Below are positions 45,664 to 57,610 of a stretch of DNA of 64,000 nt, in pieces (the first letter of the stretch is position 1; each line of letters starts with the position of its first letter). The stretch lies in NCBI GenBank assembly GCA_003952965.2, contig CM025849.1, positions 30,377,724-30,441,723 on the forward strand. The letters are read 5' to 3'. This stretch comes from Morella rubra. Lineage: Eukaryota > Streptophyta > Magnoliopsida > Fagales > Myricaceae. The notes below the pieces were generated by a model. The model did no database searches. It saw only the letters and a list, made by a program, of their open reading frames with translations, and was not told the origin of the DNA. The translations under genes were made by a program, and so were the position numbers.

Positions 45664-46840
45664 CGCCCTAGGCCCAAACTCCATTAGGATAAATTTTCAT
45701 ATAAAATAAGCTTTTTTTCACCATAGCTAATCATTTATCTAGGCCCCAATATTTGAAAACTAATTAGTACAATCTCAGCAAAATATTCATGAACCATAAA
45801 AGCCCTAAAATATCAACCCCAACCCTAAAATTTACATTAGCATATCCAATATTTTCGAACATCCATGAAGATCTCCCAAATGAATTATAATAACAACTTC
45901 CCCAAAATTAATCTACAAAAGTACTCTTACAAAATACACCTTCGAAATAAAAATATATTTGAAACTCCTCAAACTTCTATAATTCTGCCAACTCTAAAAA
46001 ATAGAAGAAAAAGTGGTGAGCTACAACTAACTTAGTAAGTAGCAAGTCAATGAGGTTGGGGAAAAGACAATTTTCACACAATAACCGAAATCGAAAATAA
46101 AACACTATGAGCCATACCAAATCCAAAATATAAGTTTGTAACAAAAATATCCAAGGCCACGCAATATAAAGAAATCACCAATGGTCACACAGACCTTTAA
46201 GCCACAAAGACTTCCAAATACCACGAGTGGTATCAAATTGGCCACATTAACCACAAGGATAAATTGGACACACAAACCACATAGATATATCACCAGCTCA
46301 AGGACAATTTTCACAGTATGCTAACCAAAACAAGTTATAAATATTTCTATTGAGTTTCACGAAATCTCGACAATCTCATTTTACACAAAATTTGTTCAGT
46401 TCCCAAATAATACATCAAAACCATATAAAATATGGTGCACGTTTAAAAATCTCATTGAATAACCACTTACTTCAAACACTTAACCAACCCTTAAAGCTTC
46501 TTCAATAATTGTAGAATAATCTCTCGAAACCTAAAAGCACCACCTCAATCCAAATTTTGGTCTCCATTCTCTGTGTCCATTTTTAACCTCGATCTTTTCA
46601 ACATTTAAAATTCAAACATATCTTTATCCATCACTTTTAAATTCAAATATAAGATCCTTATCCACATCTTTCAAATTCAAACATAAGAATAATCCTTATT
46701 AATATCTTAACCTTTAAATTTAAATATATATCACATCTCCATCTCAGCACCTTTAAATTCAAAAATACGATTCAACTTCTATCCAAAAATAAAAAATAAG
46801 ATTAAGCCCTTATCTCTTCATTTAAAATTTAAAATTACTC
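45664..46840 (+). repeat. LTR-like segment interrupting the Gypsy remnant
   Basis: It starts TGTAACGCCCTAGGCCC at the point where Gypsy RT homology stops. It is non-coding and includes 'gtggtgagctacaactaact' near 46014, a pattern typical of non-coding Gypsy LTRs. The right limit is uncertain and no duplication was found. Confidence 0.45.
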
Positions 46841-46869
46841 ACTTAAATAAATGACGTTTTCCTTTGAAG

Positions 46870-48440
46870 CTTTTTTGTTTTGTTGAAACTTGGCACCAAT
46901 TCATTGTCATGCAAGCGTGATTGAGCCATTGCCCAACCTCAACAAAGGTGTTTATTTGTTGGGACGTCAACATGGAAGTTGACTTCCATGCAGGTTACCA
47001 AATGTATGACAAAATTGCAACAGTTTGGTTTGTTGTAACCCTTCCCAAAGTACATGGCATGTCCTAGAAATAGTGCATGATTATCATTGAACACATACGA
47101 ATTCATTGAAAAGCAATGGTGCCTCCTGGATTTAACAATCACACGGTGGCTTCATGTTGATAATTAGGTTTGACTTTTGATGCAGGAGCATCATTTTCAT
47201 TCCGGGTTAACGTAGTATCATTTGCATCCCGGGGTATGCCGGGTTAACGTAGATATATCTCTTTAGCAGATATATCATTGGAAAGCTCTACATCTGTAGT
47301 TTTAAAATCACTTGACTTTGTGTCATTTGAAGACTTCTAGAGAAATCTATGATGTTTTTACTACAGGTCGTCGGGACTGGCAACAGACAGCGAATTTCAA
47401 AGTGCATTTAATTTATTTTTTATTGTAATTTTCTAGACTTTATTATCTCATTTTTTCTAGCTTGAACATGATATAATGAACTCTATATATAAATGAATAT
47501 CCAAAATAAAGAGGTGGAACTTTTGGATTCAAAAATATAATTCTTGCAAGTGTCTCTTGCTTTGGAGTTGAGTGACATCCTCCTACCAATCAAGCATGTG
47601 GCTTGGTCATGTCAAGTGGCATCCGTGATTAGTAGCGTTGAGTGGCTTCCATTATCCTTGGTTGAGTGGCATCCCAAGACTATCCTCTGTTAAAGATAAT
47701 ATCATAATCAAATCTTAAAGATTTGATGTGATATTATAATTACCACAATATCAAAGATTTGATATTGTTATGAAGATTCAAATTTAAATACACAAATATT
47801 TTCCTATTATGCTTGTATAGTCTCTACAACTAGGGATCTTCAATTGTAATCTAGATCCACTCATATATAATACAAAATACAGCTATAGAGGGCTTTCACA
47901 GTGGATGTAGATCTTCTAGATCGAACCACTTAAAATTATTTGTCTCTTGTTACTATTTATCTCCCCTCTTCACTTTAACCTTTTTCTTCTTCCTCTTCCC
48001 TTGGCTAAATCCTAATGTGGATCCCAGTCTGCATCAACTTTTCCCATCCGTTGTATTAGAGCACCATGGTTGAGAAGGAAGAAGGAGAAACCCACTCACC
48101 GAGATATTAAGGCGTTGGGAACCATCTTGGACAGAGTTTCACAAGCACGAAGAGGTGCAAACAGAGAGCATATATTGAGAACATACAGGCCTTAAGTAGA
48201 GAGGATAGCATAGAGCCAAAGAAAGAAGACAAGTAGAACGACGATGTTTCATCCGACAGTAAATTTTCTGACTCACCAGACGTAGTGATTTTAGAATCCT
48301 TCTCTGCCCTGAGTTATCACAGCTTGAAGTGAGAGGCCGTCAATTATAAATTGGCTCCAATCTAATCGCATAGATCTTGTTGTTGTTGCCCTTCCATGTT
48401 ACAAAGTCAACCCACTCACCAAGTACGTATCTTGATTAAT
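46870..48440. repeat. Distal upstream repeat of unit C, split by a solo LTR
   Basis: 46870-47177 and 48037-48440 match 56275-56570 and 56571-57200 upstream of gene D (for example 'ggtgcctcc(t/c)', 'ggtttgactttt', 'agcaccatggttga', 'agtttcacaagcacgaag'). This shows the duplicated unit reaches at least 7 kb upstream of C in ancestral terms. A 67-codon open frame here has no recognised domain. Confidence 0.75.
47178..48036. mobile_element. Solo LTR with perfect 5-bp target duplication
   Basis: The 859-bp LTR starts TGATGCAGGAGC and ends CAGTCTGCATCA. It is flanked by ACTTT at 47173-47177 and 48037-48041. The empty site is preserved near 56565-56575 as 'gtttgacttttcctatcc'. It contains a short tandem block CCGGGTTAACGTAG near 47202 and 47239. 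The family is not identified. Confidence 0.85.
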
Positions 48441-49596
48441 TGTTATCCACACTAACAGCAACTTGCACAATATATATGTATCTTTCTTTCTTGTTTTTTC
48501 TAGCAATGCAATCCAACAAAATATAGTACGGTTGTCTTCATACCTTAATGTATACATGGCCCAAAGGTCATAAAGAGATATTTCTGAACAACAAGCCACA
48601 TGCTTCTCTAGAGACTTACATATAAAAACAACAGAAAAAATCCTTAATTGTTACCATATCCTTCATGCTATTACCTATTTGTGGGATAGGTATAGAGTAC
48701 AAAAAGGGCAAAAGAAAAAAAAATCACTTAACTCATAGGACAAAAAGTAATACATAAAATGGGGTAAAAGTCTTGAAAAGTAGCTAGCACTATTACTCTT
48801 TTTTGAAAAAAAATAGATATTTTAAAATTTAACTTATATGTGAGCTAACGATTTTCTGTCCTAGATACTATTCCTATAATTGAAAGAAGAAAAATAAATA
48901 CATAAATGATAATTTGTTAGTGAATAAGATGGTGAATAATTAGCTAGGTTGGAATAATTACTTCATAAGAATTAACTTGTACAACAAATAACTAAATAGA
49001 TAAACATCTTGAGTTTTCGATAAGAAGAAAAAGTAATCATCTAATTGAGTACTTGTCATTATTAGTAAAAAAAATTACTTATTGATGAATTATCTTATAA
49101 TTAATTACTCACTGAAATAGTGACTATATTAGAAAATGCTCCACATATCTAAATTCTATTCTGTTTAAATTTGTAAATTATCTCTTGCCTAGCAAATCAT
49201 GATTTTTGTGTTGATTTTTATAGATGATAGAACTAAAACAAAGCTTGTTGATCGGGATGATATTCCTTGAATAATTCGTAAAAGATATGTTTCGTACTAT
49301 AAATTGGTTTACATTTGTCATATAAAAGATATCGTCAAAAGTGAAGACCCTAGTGATGTAATTAACAGAGCAAGCATTACTTAACGAGATATGTTCTTTT
49401 AATGATTTTATCAAAGAAAATGTGAGTGGTTTATGTCTCCCTCTATCTTTTCAATACTACTTATACAAAAAATTGCCAAAGTCCTAAGTTTAATTGGTTT
49501 CTTTTGTAATTGGTTTTTACCCCTGAATTAGGGTCCTTTATATAATCAATGGGAAAGAAGTTTCTTCTGTAGACTTGTCACATATTAGACCCAAAT
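48441..49596. other. AT-rich spacer, nothing recognised
   Basis: Small open frames occur at 48399-48599 and 49178-49414 but neither has a recognisable domain or codon pattern. Confidence 0.4.
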
Positions 49597-50625
49597 TGTT
49601 GTTGTCTTTTGTTCACAATTGATGTTTTGATCATGATTGCAATAAATAGACTGAGTTTATAAAATACACATCTTCAAAGACAGACATTTTTTTCAAAGAG
49701 CCAAAAGTCAAGAAGATTGAAAGATCAAGAAGATGTAAAGAGGTCAAAAGTGAAGAGTCACTGTAGGTATAATTTTATAACTCTTGGTTTCACTTTTGGC
49801 AAGGATTTAAATCGCACACTTGTATATTTCTCAAATCGTGAATAAACTTTTCTATCACAAGTTTGACAACTAAAATTAACTTTAAGTAGTTTCAAATAAT
49901 CCCTAAATAAACTACCAAACCTTTGTTATATTTTTGGGGAGTTGGTTTTTGAAATTAAAATTTCCAAAAGGGAAAAATCGAGCTTTTAATTTATTATATA
50001 GCAGCTGCACAAACCAATTCATTATAGTGGTCGACCAGTTGGTGTAGCAGTTGACCAGCTTGTTGCCACAGTCAGCATACGAAATCTTCTAACTTTTTGA
50101 CTATTGGGCAATGACTAGTTGTAATGGTCGACCGGTAGATAGGAAAAAATGACAGTTCAACCCCAAACAGCTAGAAATGTGTGGCCTATATAAGGACCCT
50201 CTTAAGGTATTTTTAACAACCCTTGAACGTCCAAACATTTCATACAACCTTAGAGAACCCAAAAGACTTGATTTTCATATCAAAACCGTATTTCTCATTC
50301 ATTCACACAAATTACACTTTCATATCCTTATCATTGTGTGAAGCAAAAGAAATAGAGCTTTATGTTGTCTTATTTACTCTTTGAGAGAGTTAAATTCTTA
50401 TATCTCTTCATTCAAAAATGTACAATTCTTTAGTGAGCGTTGTTCACTAAGAAAAGAATTTAGAGAGGGCATATCTCAAACTTAGTAGGGTTGTGAGTTG
50501 TGAGCCTAAAAAATCACTTGTGTTGTGAGCGTTAAGCCCAAAAAATCACTTATAAGGTTCTTTAACACCCAGAAGCTAGAGTGTACAATATTTGAAAGAT
50601 AATGGAGAAAACCTTATGGCTTGAA
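49597..50625 (+). repeat. Copia LTR, same family as 20472-21494
   Basis: It starts TGTTGTTGTCTTTTGTTCAC and follows the same block order: 'tcttcaaagac', 'caaaag(t)caagaagattgaa', the GTCGACCAG-type motifs (50027-50130), 'ggcctatataaggacc' (50165) and 'tactctttgagagagtt' (50387). It has no coding region attached, so it is a solo LTR or fragment. Confidence 0.7.
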
Positions 50626-51299
50626 ATGTTTCATATGTGAAGTCTTACAAGAAGGTATGTAAATTGTTAACAAAATAATGGATCTTACTAACTATCACAA
50701 GCAGTATGTGTGTTATGTTTGATAACAAGTCTGTTTTGTTAATTTCTATGCATGTACCCAGATCAAGCACTTGAAAAATATAATTGATGCAAGATGAAGA
50801 GAAACTAACATATAGTTTTTCTTTGATTGAGGGTGATGATTTGATGGACAAGATTGAATCAATTTTTTATAAGATTAAGTTTGAGTGAACTCCTGATGGG
50901 GGATGCAAAAGTACCTACACATGCAAGCCGTACTTTCTTGCATGTGTCTTTCATTTTTCTCTAACCCTCTTGTTTGTTTGTAACATTTTTATGTTCTATA
51001 ATTGAATTTCATGATCAAAATATGTGATTGAGCAAAATGGAGCATATGTCATAGAATATGGAGCAATATAGGAATGACCCAATTTCACCCGCTGAAGGGA
51101 CTTAGATCCAGAACAATATATTTTTTATTTTTAATTGAACAATAGGCATAGTAATGTTTTGTTTCATTATATTTTGAATAATTTCTGTTCAATATATTTC
51201 ATTTCCTTTTGTTAATCTTGGAATCTTTACTCCTTTTCTTGTTGGAGTACCTTTGAACTTCAGAAAAGCATTTCTAAAGGGATAAAAATAATTATTCAG
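50626..51299. other. Spacer, nothing recognised
   Basis: AT-rich; no coding signal beyond a 68-codon frame at 50645-50851 without a domain. Confidence 0.4.
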
Positions 51300-51671
51300 A
51301 AAATTTTTGACTAAAAAAAATGTGTGCCAAAAAGTCATCCTTTCATAATGACAAATAAAATGTGTCACAAAATATAGTCTTTAATGATAAAATAAAATTT
51401 GTCACAAAAAATAACCTTTAGTGACAAATTTTCATCACGAACTATTCAAAAAAAGAATATCCAGTCGAATAGGTTATATGTTGTTCGAACGGTTTTTTTT
51501 TTTTTTTGTGATGAAATTTCAAATTTTTGTCATAAAAAGATTTGAAACAAGAAATATCTGATCGAACAGGTTATATCTCGTTTGAATGGTTCTATCTCAG
51601 ATTTTGTCCCCCAAACCATTTGGTGACAAAATGACAGCTTTTGGTCATCCACAGATAAATTTCTTCTAGTG
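51300..51671. mobile_element. CACTA-type transposon terminal fragment
   Basis: Dense GTGACAAA/TTTGTCAC motifs and (G/T)TCGAACGGTT-like subterminal motifs (51460-51590) lead to the end AAATTTCTTCTAGTG at 51671, the inverse of CACTAGAAGAAATTT. The other end was not found. Confidence 0.5.
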
Positions 51672-51719
51672 ATTTTTGCTAACAAAAGTAGCTCTCTGGA
51701 GTTACGAGGTCACCCAAAA

Positions 51720-52094
51720 ATAAATTTCTTGTATTCTGCTCTCTTTTTGGTCTATTTCCTTTATATATTTGGTAATTAGTTCCATATTTCATCTCGTGGC
51801 TACTAAAATTGACAAATTGAAGCCTCATACTTCTCTCAACTAGAGCTAATTAATTAACAAGGAGAGCCAGAGGGATAAATGGTATCGTAAATATCAAACA
51901 GTTCTTGGCCTCTTATTTTTCAAGACAAATTTCCGGACCACATCCTTGGTTAATTAATATATGGGAAACTTGAGAATTAATACATTATTCCAATGGCCAG
52001 ATATATTTCAATATTCCGGAAACCTGACCTTATTTAATTTTAGAGTGTACCATGCAAGAGAGTGCAATTGAAGAGCACCAAGACATACGCTTGA
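51720..52094. other. 3' flank of gene D
   Basis: No gene is seen. It matches the 3' flanks of B and C and preserves the empty site of the solo LTR at 26745-28389. Confidence 0.65.
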
Positions 52095-53943
52095 TTATCT
52101 TTTACAAACTACTCCACGGCCGTCAATCCCACTTCCGCAATTCAGGTAATTACTATACTCCAAATTCTCGGAAGAATTACCTTCAGCAAACTGACCAGTA
52201 AATCGAGCTACGGCACAATCGTGGAAAGAGATTTGAGGAGGAGAACTCCTTGTCACCACCCAAAACAGGCATAGCCACTCCCATCTTCACCCTGCTCACA
52301 TAGCTGCTCGCATAAGTCTGACCCAAAACACCATTCACTTCGCCACTCAATGTGTAAAACTTGAAGCCCAAGTCAAGGTGTGCGAAGCAATCATCTTGTG
52401 TGATCCCGTAGTTATGAATGCGTGAATCTTTTTCCGTTATGGGCACCACCGTTGCCTTAATCACGAAATTGCCTTCGACGTCGATTTCTACCGAGTTAGC
52501 GTCGCGAGTCCTTGTGATTGAGACATTTGGAGAAGTCATGGACTGCCACCTGATGCCTTCTCCATCCAGAGGTATACGGGTTCACCATCGAAGGTGAGGG
52601 AAAGACGGTCGACAGCGTCATACCAAGTAGATGTCTTCCTAGCGCCAACGAAGAGCTTGTGGTTGTCAAAGAGGATCCCTAGAGACTGGACCCAAGTGAA
52701 GTCCCTCTTCATGTTTTGGTTCCGTTTCCCAATGAAATGAGCATTGATATGAAGGTTAGAGTCAGCAACTATGCAGAAATCTTGGTCTTTTTGGCCATGG
52801 AAGTAGAAGGCGATTCCATCCCCACCGACAAACCGGGGGTCTTGACACACGGCACCTGGTCGGTTGCAGTCTGCTCAAATTCACATGTGAAGTTATGGTT
52901 AAAGAAATTGGATCCATTACATTTACACAGCCGTAACAAATAGAGAGTTGGTACGCACATTTTCCAGCGGTGCCAATTTTTATTGTGAGTGTAGGATAAG
53001 TACTTTATACTTTCCCGAACCTAATTGTAAGAGTGGATCATTTATCCAATACTCCAAAAACGCTTAGATCAGAAATTATGCATAGTTACTCTTTTGTATT
53101 GTTGAAGAAAAGAAGTGGAAGTGAAAGGAGAAACTTACTGCAAACTGGACTACAGGTGACGCAGTCAACCTGACATTGTTGAGGGCAACCGGCAGGACAA
53201 CTATGCTCAATACCGTAGCAGAACGGATAGTTCTTGAGTGGGCATTTAACTTTCTTTGGTGCTGACTCTGAAGCTGGAGGCGGAGGACTAAACAAAGGTG
53301 GAGGAGGAGGCGAACTCGTAGGTGGAGAAGGTGGAGGCGAACTCTTAGGTGGAGGAGGAGGCGAACTCATAGGTGGAGGAGGTGGAGGCGAACTCTTAGG
53401 TGGAGGAGGAGGTGAAAGCTTTGGTGGTGGAGGATGTGAACGCTTTGGTGGCGGAGTAGGATGTGAACGCATAGGTGGTGGAGGATGTGAACGCTTTGGT
53501 GGCAGAGTAGGATGTGAACGCATAGGTGGTGGAGGAGGCGGTGAACGCTTAGGTGGAGGAGGTGGAGGTGAACGGTTTGGTGGTGGAGGAGGAGGTGAAC
53601 GCTTAGGTGGTGGAGGAGGTGGCGACTTCATAGGTGGTGGAGGTGGTGGTGACTTCATAGGTGGTGGAGGTGGAGGTGAAAGCTTTGGTGGTGGAGGTGG
53701 TGGAGACTTCATAGGTGGTGGAGGAGGTGGCGACTTCATAGGTGGTGGAGGTGGTGGTGACTTCATAGGTGGAGGAGGTGGAGGTGAATGCTTTGGTGGT
53801 GGAGGAGGTGGTGACTTCATAGGTGCTGGAGGAGGTGGTGAGTTCTTCTTTGTTGGCTCCGCCGGACTAGCTCCCTCAGTTAGCACCGTGAAGAGGAGTA
53901 GCAAACACACAGTACTCAAGCCCACTATGGCTTGAGCCGCCAT
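52095..53943 (-). pseudogene. Root cap family gene D, extensin-like, frameshifted in exon 2
   Basis: Exon 1 runs 53943 to 53139 (805 nt, open) and exon 2 runs 52870 to 52095; the intron is 268 bp with a GTAAGT donor. Exon 1 encodes a signal peptide (MAAQAIVGLSTVCLLLLFTV), then about 190 residues of SPPPPPPMK, SPPPPPPKR and SHPPPPMRS-type repeats typical of extensins, and one eight-cysteine module (same spacing as B) ending at the splice site. Exon 2 encodes a Root_cap-type domain but has lost single bases near 52567 and at two sites near 52219-52226. It is three bases shorter than exon 2 of B. The first loss brings a stop at 52536-52538. Either the gene is recently dead or the losses are sequence errors. 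If intact it would be a wall hydroxyproline-rich glycoprotein with a Root_cap end. Confidence 0.87.
53284..53850 (-). repeat. Coding minisatellite in gene D (SPPPPPP repeats)
   Basis: On the plus strand, units of 24-30 bp of the form GGTGG(A/T)GGAGGTGG plus GA(A/C)(T/C)T(C/A/T)ATA or GAACGCTT(A/T) recur about 20 times. They encode SPPPPPP followed by MK, KR, KH or KL. A block of about 60 bp (SHPPPPMRSHPTPPPKR-like) is itself duplicated near 53420-53530. Confidence 0.9.
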
Positions 53944-54036
53944 TGGAAGCTGCAAGTATTAACGCTTACTAATGTTCGGGGAAATATGATCTGGATCTGG
54001 TTTGCTCTTCCTATGCATCATGGGCAGGCTGCCTCC

Positions 54037-54043
54037 ATATATA
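54037..54043 (-). promoter_or_regulatory. TATA box of gene D
   Basis: The minus strand reads CTCTATATATGGAGGC about 94 bp upstream of the ATG, in the position of the TATA boxes of the paralogues. Confidence 0.7.
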
Positions 54044-54102
54044 GAGGTTTTGAGGTAGGGTTTGTAAGCTGTGTGTGTACTCATGATCTCAAATTCGGCA
54101 TG

Positions 54103-54135
54103 GACTTCACTTCTTCTCTACGTGCCTTAATCTTT
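54103..54135 (-). promoter_or_regulatory. Conserved ACGT-core promoter block, gene D
   Basis: The plus strand reads GGACTTCACTTCTTCTCTAC then GTGCC, with ACGTG at 54120-54124, identical to gene C. Confidence 0.45.
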
Positions 54136-56270
54136 ACCTCCAGTTCCCCCTCCAACTTGACCTTCCATGCGTGCTCCAACCCTCTGAAGTCAACACCTTT
54201 GCGATCGGGAAGATCTCGCCTAGTTAGTTACAGCCACACTCAAAATGCTATAGGCATTAAGAGTTTGAGACTCCACTCTAAATAAATCTTAATATATCTG
54301 TACTTTTTTTTTAATCAAAAAGCTTAACATATATAGTTTGTTGCTTCATAAAATGGTTAACTTAAAAGCCTTGCCTTCCGGTAATTAAAAAGAACTTTGG
54401 ACCTTAGCAACTGCATATATGCGTCCGCTGTCTATTAAGCAATCACTAATAACTCCCTAATTTCATCATTCATTAGTTTGAGCCAAAAACATAAAAAGAT
54501 ACAACACATGAGTCCTACATTATATAATGTTTTCTATGTGAAACTTTAGGGCATGTGGATCCTAGGGTATTTAATATTAATTATATTTATCTCTCTTCTA
54601 ATTGTGCTATGCGACAAAGTATTATAGAAGATCCCCGTTCAAAACTTACTAATTATTCCTAATTAAACCATTTAACTCCGATAAATATATATTAAATATT
54701 TAAGTTGTGGCTGCTAAAATAAACTCTTATAATATTCTTTTACGTCATTTTCATTTTATTCATACAAATATTAAAAAGAGGGGTAATATCATAGTACGCT
54801 CTCTAATTATAGGCTAAAATCAATTGCGGCCCCTAAATTTTAAAACTGCCAATGATTTTTACCTATAATTAGTGGCATCCTATATGATATTTAAAAAGAA
54901 CTACATTTGAATGGTTAGGAAAAAAAAAAACTCCTTTTTTTAGGCAATCTCAGACAGATTTTTTCGAGAAGGAAAAAAATGTGTAAAGATCAGGAATTTT
55001 GATCGCCTCACGTGGGTAATATCCAGGAAAACAAAATTCATGCTACTTTAAGTAATTTTCCCGAAAAGCACAGTTTTTATGCCAACATGGTCTTAAATTA
55101 TAACACGCCCTTTACCAATCCAATCGTTAATATATACTGCTTGTAATAGGGTCAAAGTACCCTAGTTTCTTCAATATTACATAAGGTACGTGTGAGAGAG
55201 AATACACATTGTTTAAATGCATATTTTTTTGTAATGATTCAGAAAATTTAGTTTCTGTAACTCAATTTGTAGAAGCCAAAAGTGGTGTCATATTGCGTGC
55301 GTGCGTACGTGCCTCGATCGGCTTAATTAAGTTTTGAAAAAACTAAACCATATATAGTTGAAGACTAACGTCATGTAGACAATCTAGCCAGATATATCAA
55401 TCTTGTAAATTCCAACTTAAAAACGTAACCCAACGGCAATAACATTTTGGCCAATTGGATTTCTAGCTTACGGCTAGCGAACTTTTGAACACTTTCGTAT
55501 GCTAGCTAGTTGTTGAAGGCCAATTCCATGAGCTGAAGGCTAAAAGGTGCTATAAATTTTTTATAATTGAATTAATGCAAGAATATGTTTTTGCTGCAAA
55601 GAAAATCACATGTAATATGTAGCTTTTGGTGTTCATCATTTCCCCTAAATATCATCAAGTAAAATGAATACGTTTTTCTTTTTTCTGGTATTGCGAGAAA
55701 TCCTGCACAGCAAGTTCACAAGGAGTTGACTTACCTAACGTACAGACAAATCTTGAAGAGTCTAATGTGAGGCCTATTGCTTCCACGATCCTCCCATATA
55801 TGTGCCTCTAATATAATCCATGTGTGATGCAAGCAATCTGTTAGTGATTAGGCTGTTGTTATGTTATATTAATCCTTAAGTAAATTACTCATTATTAGGG
55901 ATGTTTTAGTTTTATTATGCTACTAGTAGTTTCATATATTTATAAGTCTACTATTTTATTTCTCTCCAGTTTGTAAGTCTATCAATTGGACACGTGGTAT
56001 TTAATAAAGACACATTGATTTGGGTTATTATTTCTTTTTAAGAAGGTGAGACTCGCTTGTTATTGGTAAGATGCAAATATGAGGCGTGATGCCACTCATA
56101 TCATAATCGGTCGATGGTACTGAGACTAACATTTTCAATTTATTTCATGTTACTCTACTTGTCCTACATTACTGTGGAGACTCAAAACCAAGATCAGTAC
56201 GCCTAATCCACACAGTTCCCAAGTTAGCCATACCACTTACACAACCCAATTTATTTCTTTTTTTTTATTT
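54136..56270. other. Upstream spacer of gene D
   Basis: No gene is seen. The part to about 55430 matches the spacer of gene C. A short stretch at 54783-54880 resembles a MITE fragment ('gcggcccctaaattttaaaa'). The remainder has no counterpart in the window. Confidence 0.55.
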
Positions 56271-56274
56271 TTGT

Positions 56275-57265
56275 TAGAACATGGCACCAGTTCGGTGTCA
56301 TGAAGGGTGATTACGCCATTTGTCAGCCTCAATAGAGGTGTCTATTTGTTGGGGCGTCTCTGGAACTTCCATGGAGATTACCGAATGTACGGAAAGGTTG
56401 CAACAATTTGGTTTGTTTTAACCCTTCCCAAACGACATGGCATGTTTTATAAATAGTGCATACTTATCGTTGAATAGAAAAAACAGAAAACAAAGATTGC
56501 AAAGTATTTGGTGCCTCCTAGATTTAACAGCCCGACGGTGACTTCTTGTAGATCATTAGGTTTGACTTTTCCTATCCGCTGTATCGGAGCACCATGGTTG
56601 ACAAGGAAGGAGGAAAGTCGGGGAGTGTTGGGCAATTACTTAAGAGAATCGAGGATAAAGCACTGCTTCGAAAAATTCTCAGTTTGGCTTCAAATAATAT
56701 TGCCTATTTCAATCATATATATACGAAAAAATCATCAACCGGACTGTGATTTGTATCGTGTCCCTGTCAAAATATTACAGTACCCTGTGAATTTGAAGGA
56801 TTTGGGAAGGGTATATGACAGAAAAGAGACTCGGGCACGTTTTGTTCACAGTCCCTTGAATGTCCAGACGTGATCCAAACAGAAGTTGGTCCACCACCGA
56901 AGCTTGAAGGCGTTGGGCAGCCCTCTAGGAAAGAGTTTCACAAGCACGAAGTGATGCAAATAGAGAGCAATGAGAAGGTACATACTCTGCGGAGAGGATA
57001 GCACAGAGCCGGAGGAAGAAGACAAGTGGAACGAATATATTTCATTCAACGGTAAACTTTATGATTCACCGAATCGACATCGTCATTTTGGAATCCTCCT
57101 CTGCCACCAAGTCATCACTTGAAGTGAACGACTTCATCCATCTTAAATTGGCTCTGATCTAATCCCTTGGAAAATCAAACTTAAGACTGTACACTTAATT
57201 GACAGTGTTGCAGTTGCCTTTTCACTGAGTCCAACCGCACCCACCAAGTATGGTTATCCACACTA
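56275..57265. repeat. Distal upstream repeat of unit D
   Basis: This is the uninterrupted partner of 46870-48440. It shows the state before the solo LTR at 47178-48036 inserted. A 121-codon open frame (56508-56873) has no recognised domain and its equivalent in unit C is not open. Confidence 0.7.
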
Positions 57266-57285
57266 ACAGCAACTTGCACAATATA

Positions 57286-57598
57286 TGTAACAGATCAAGG
57301 TTTAGGGGTGAAATTTGCAAGAATAGAGGATCTGAGAAATTCTGTATATTTCTGTATGAATGAATATAATCCTGTACAGTGAGCTTAATACAAAAACGAA
57401 GGAATCTAACAAAATGATCTATCCCTATACTGCTCTAACTGTTTATGAATACAAAGTCAAATATATCCTTTACATGTCACCAGTACACTAAGCTATACAA
57501 ATCAGCTAAATACAACATATATCAGCATCATCTTCGTGTGTCTTCGTCTCTATCACTCTTGCACGCAGTAGACTCAGCAGAATTCATATTCTATAACA
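57286..57598 (-). repeat. Short Copia 3' LTR (minus)
   Basis: On the plus strand the 313-bp segment starts TGTAACAGATCAAGG and ends ATTCTATAACA. On the minus strand it follows a GAGGGGC polypurine tract (57599-57610) that directly follows the end of RNase H coding. The matching 5' LTR is not seen. Confidence 0.65.
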
Positions 57599-57610
57599 GC
57601 CCCTCACAAG

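Noticed and set aside
53284-53850. Regular repeats that might suggest a CRISPR-like array
   Set aside because: The repeats are contiguous coding units without spacers, in a plant nuclear gene.
53234-53935. 233-codon glycine-rich open frame on the plus strand
   Set aside because: It is the exact antisense of the SPPPPPP repeats of gene D; proline codons read backwards give glycine. It has no promoter or domain of its own.
56508-56873. 121-codon open frame in the unit D repeat
   Set aside because: The homologous stretch in unit C does not keep the frame open and no domain is recognisable; chance is the simplest explanation.
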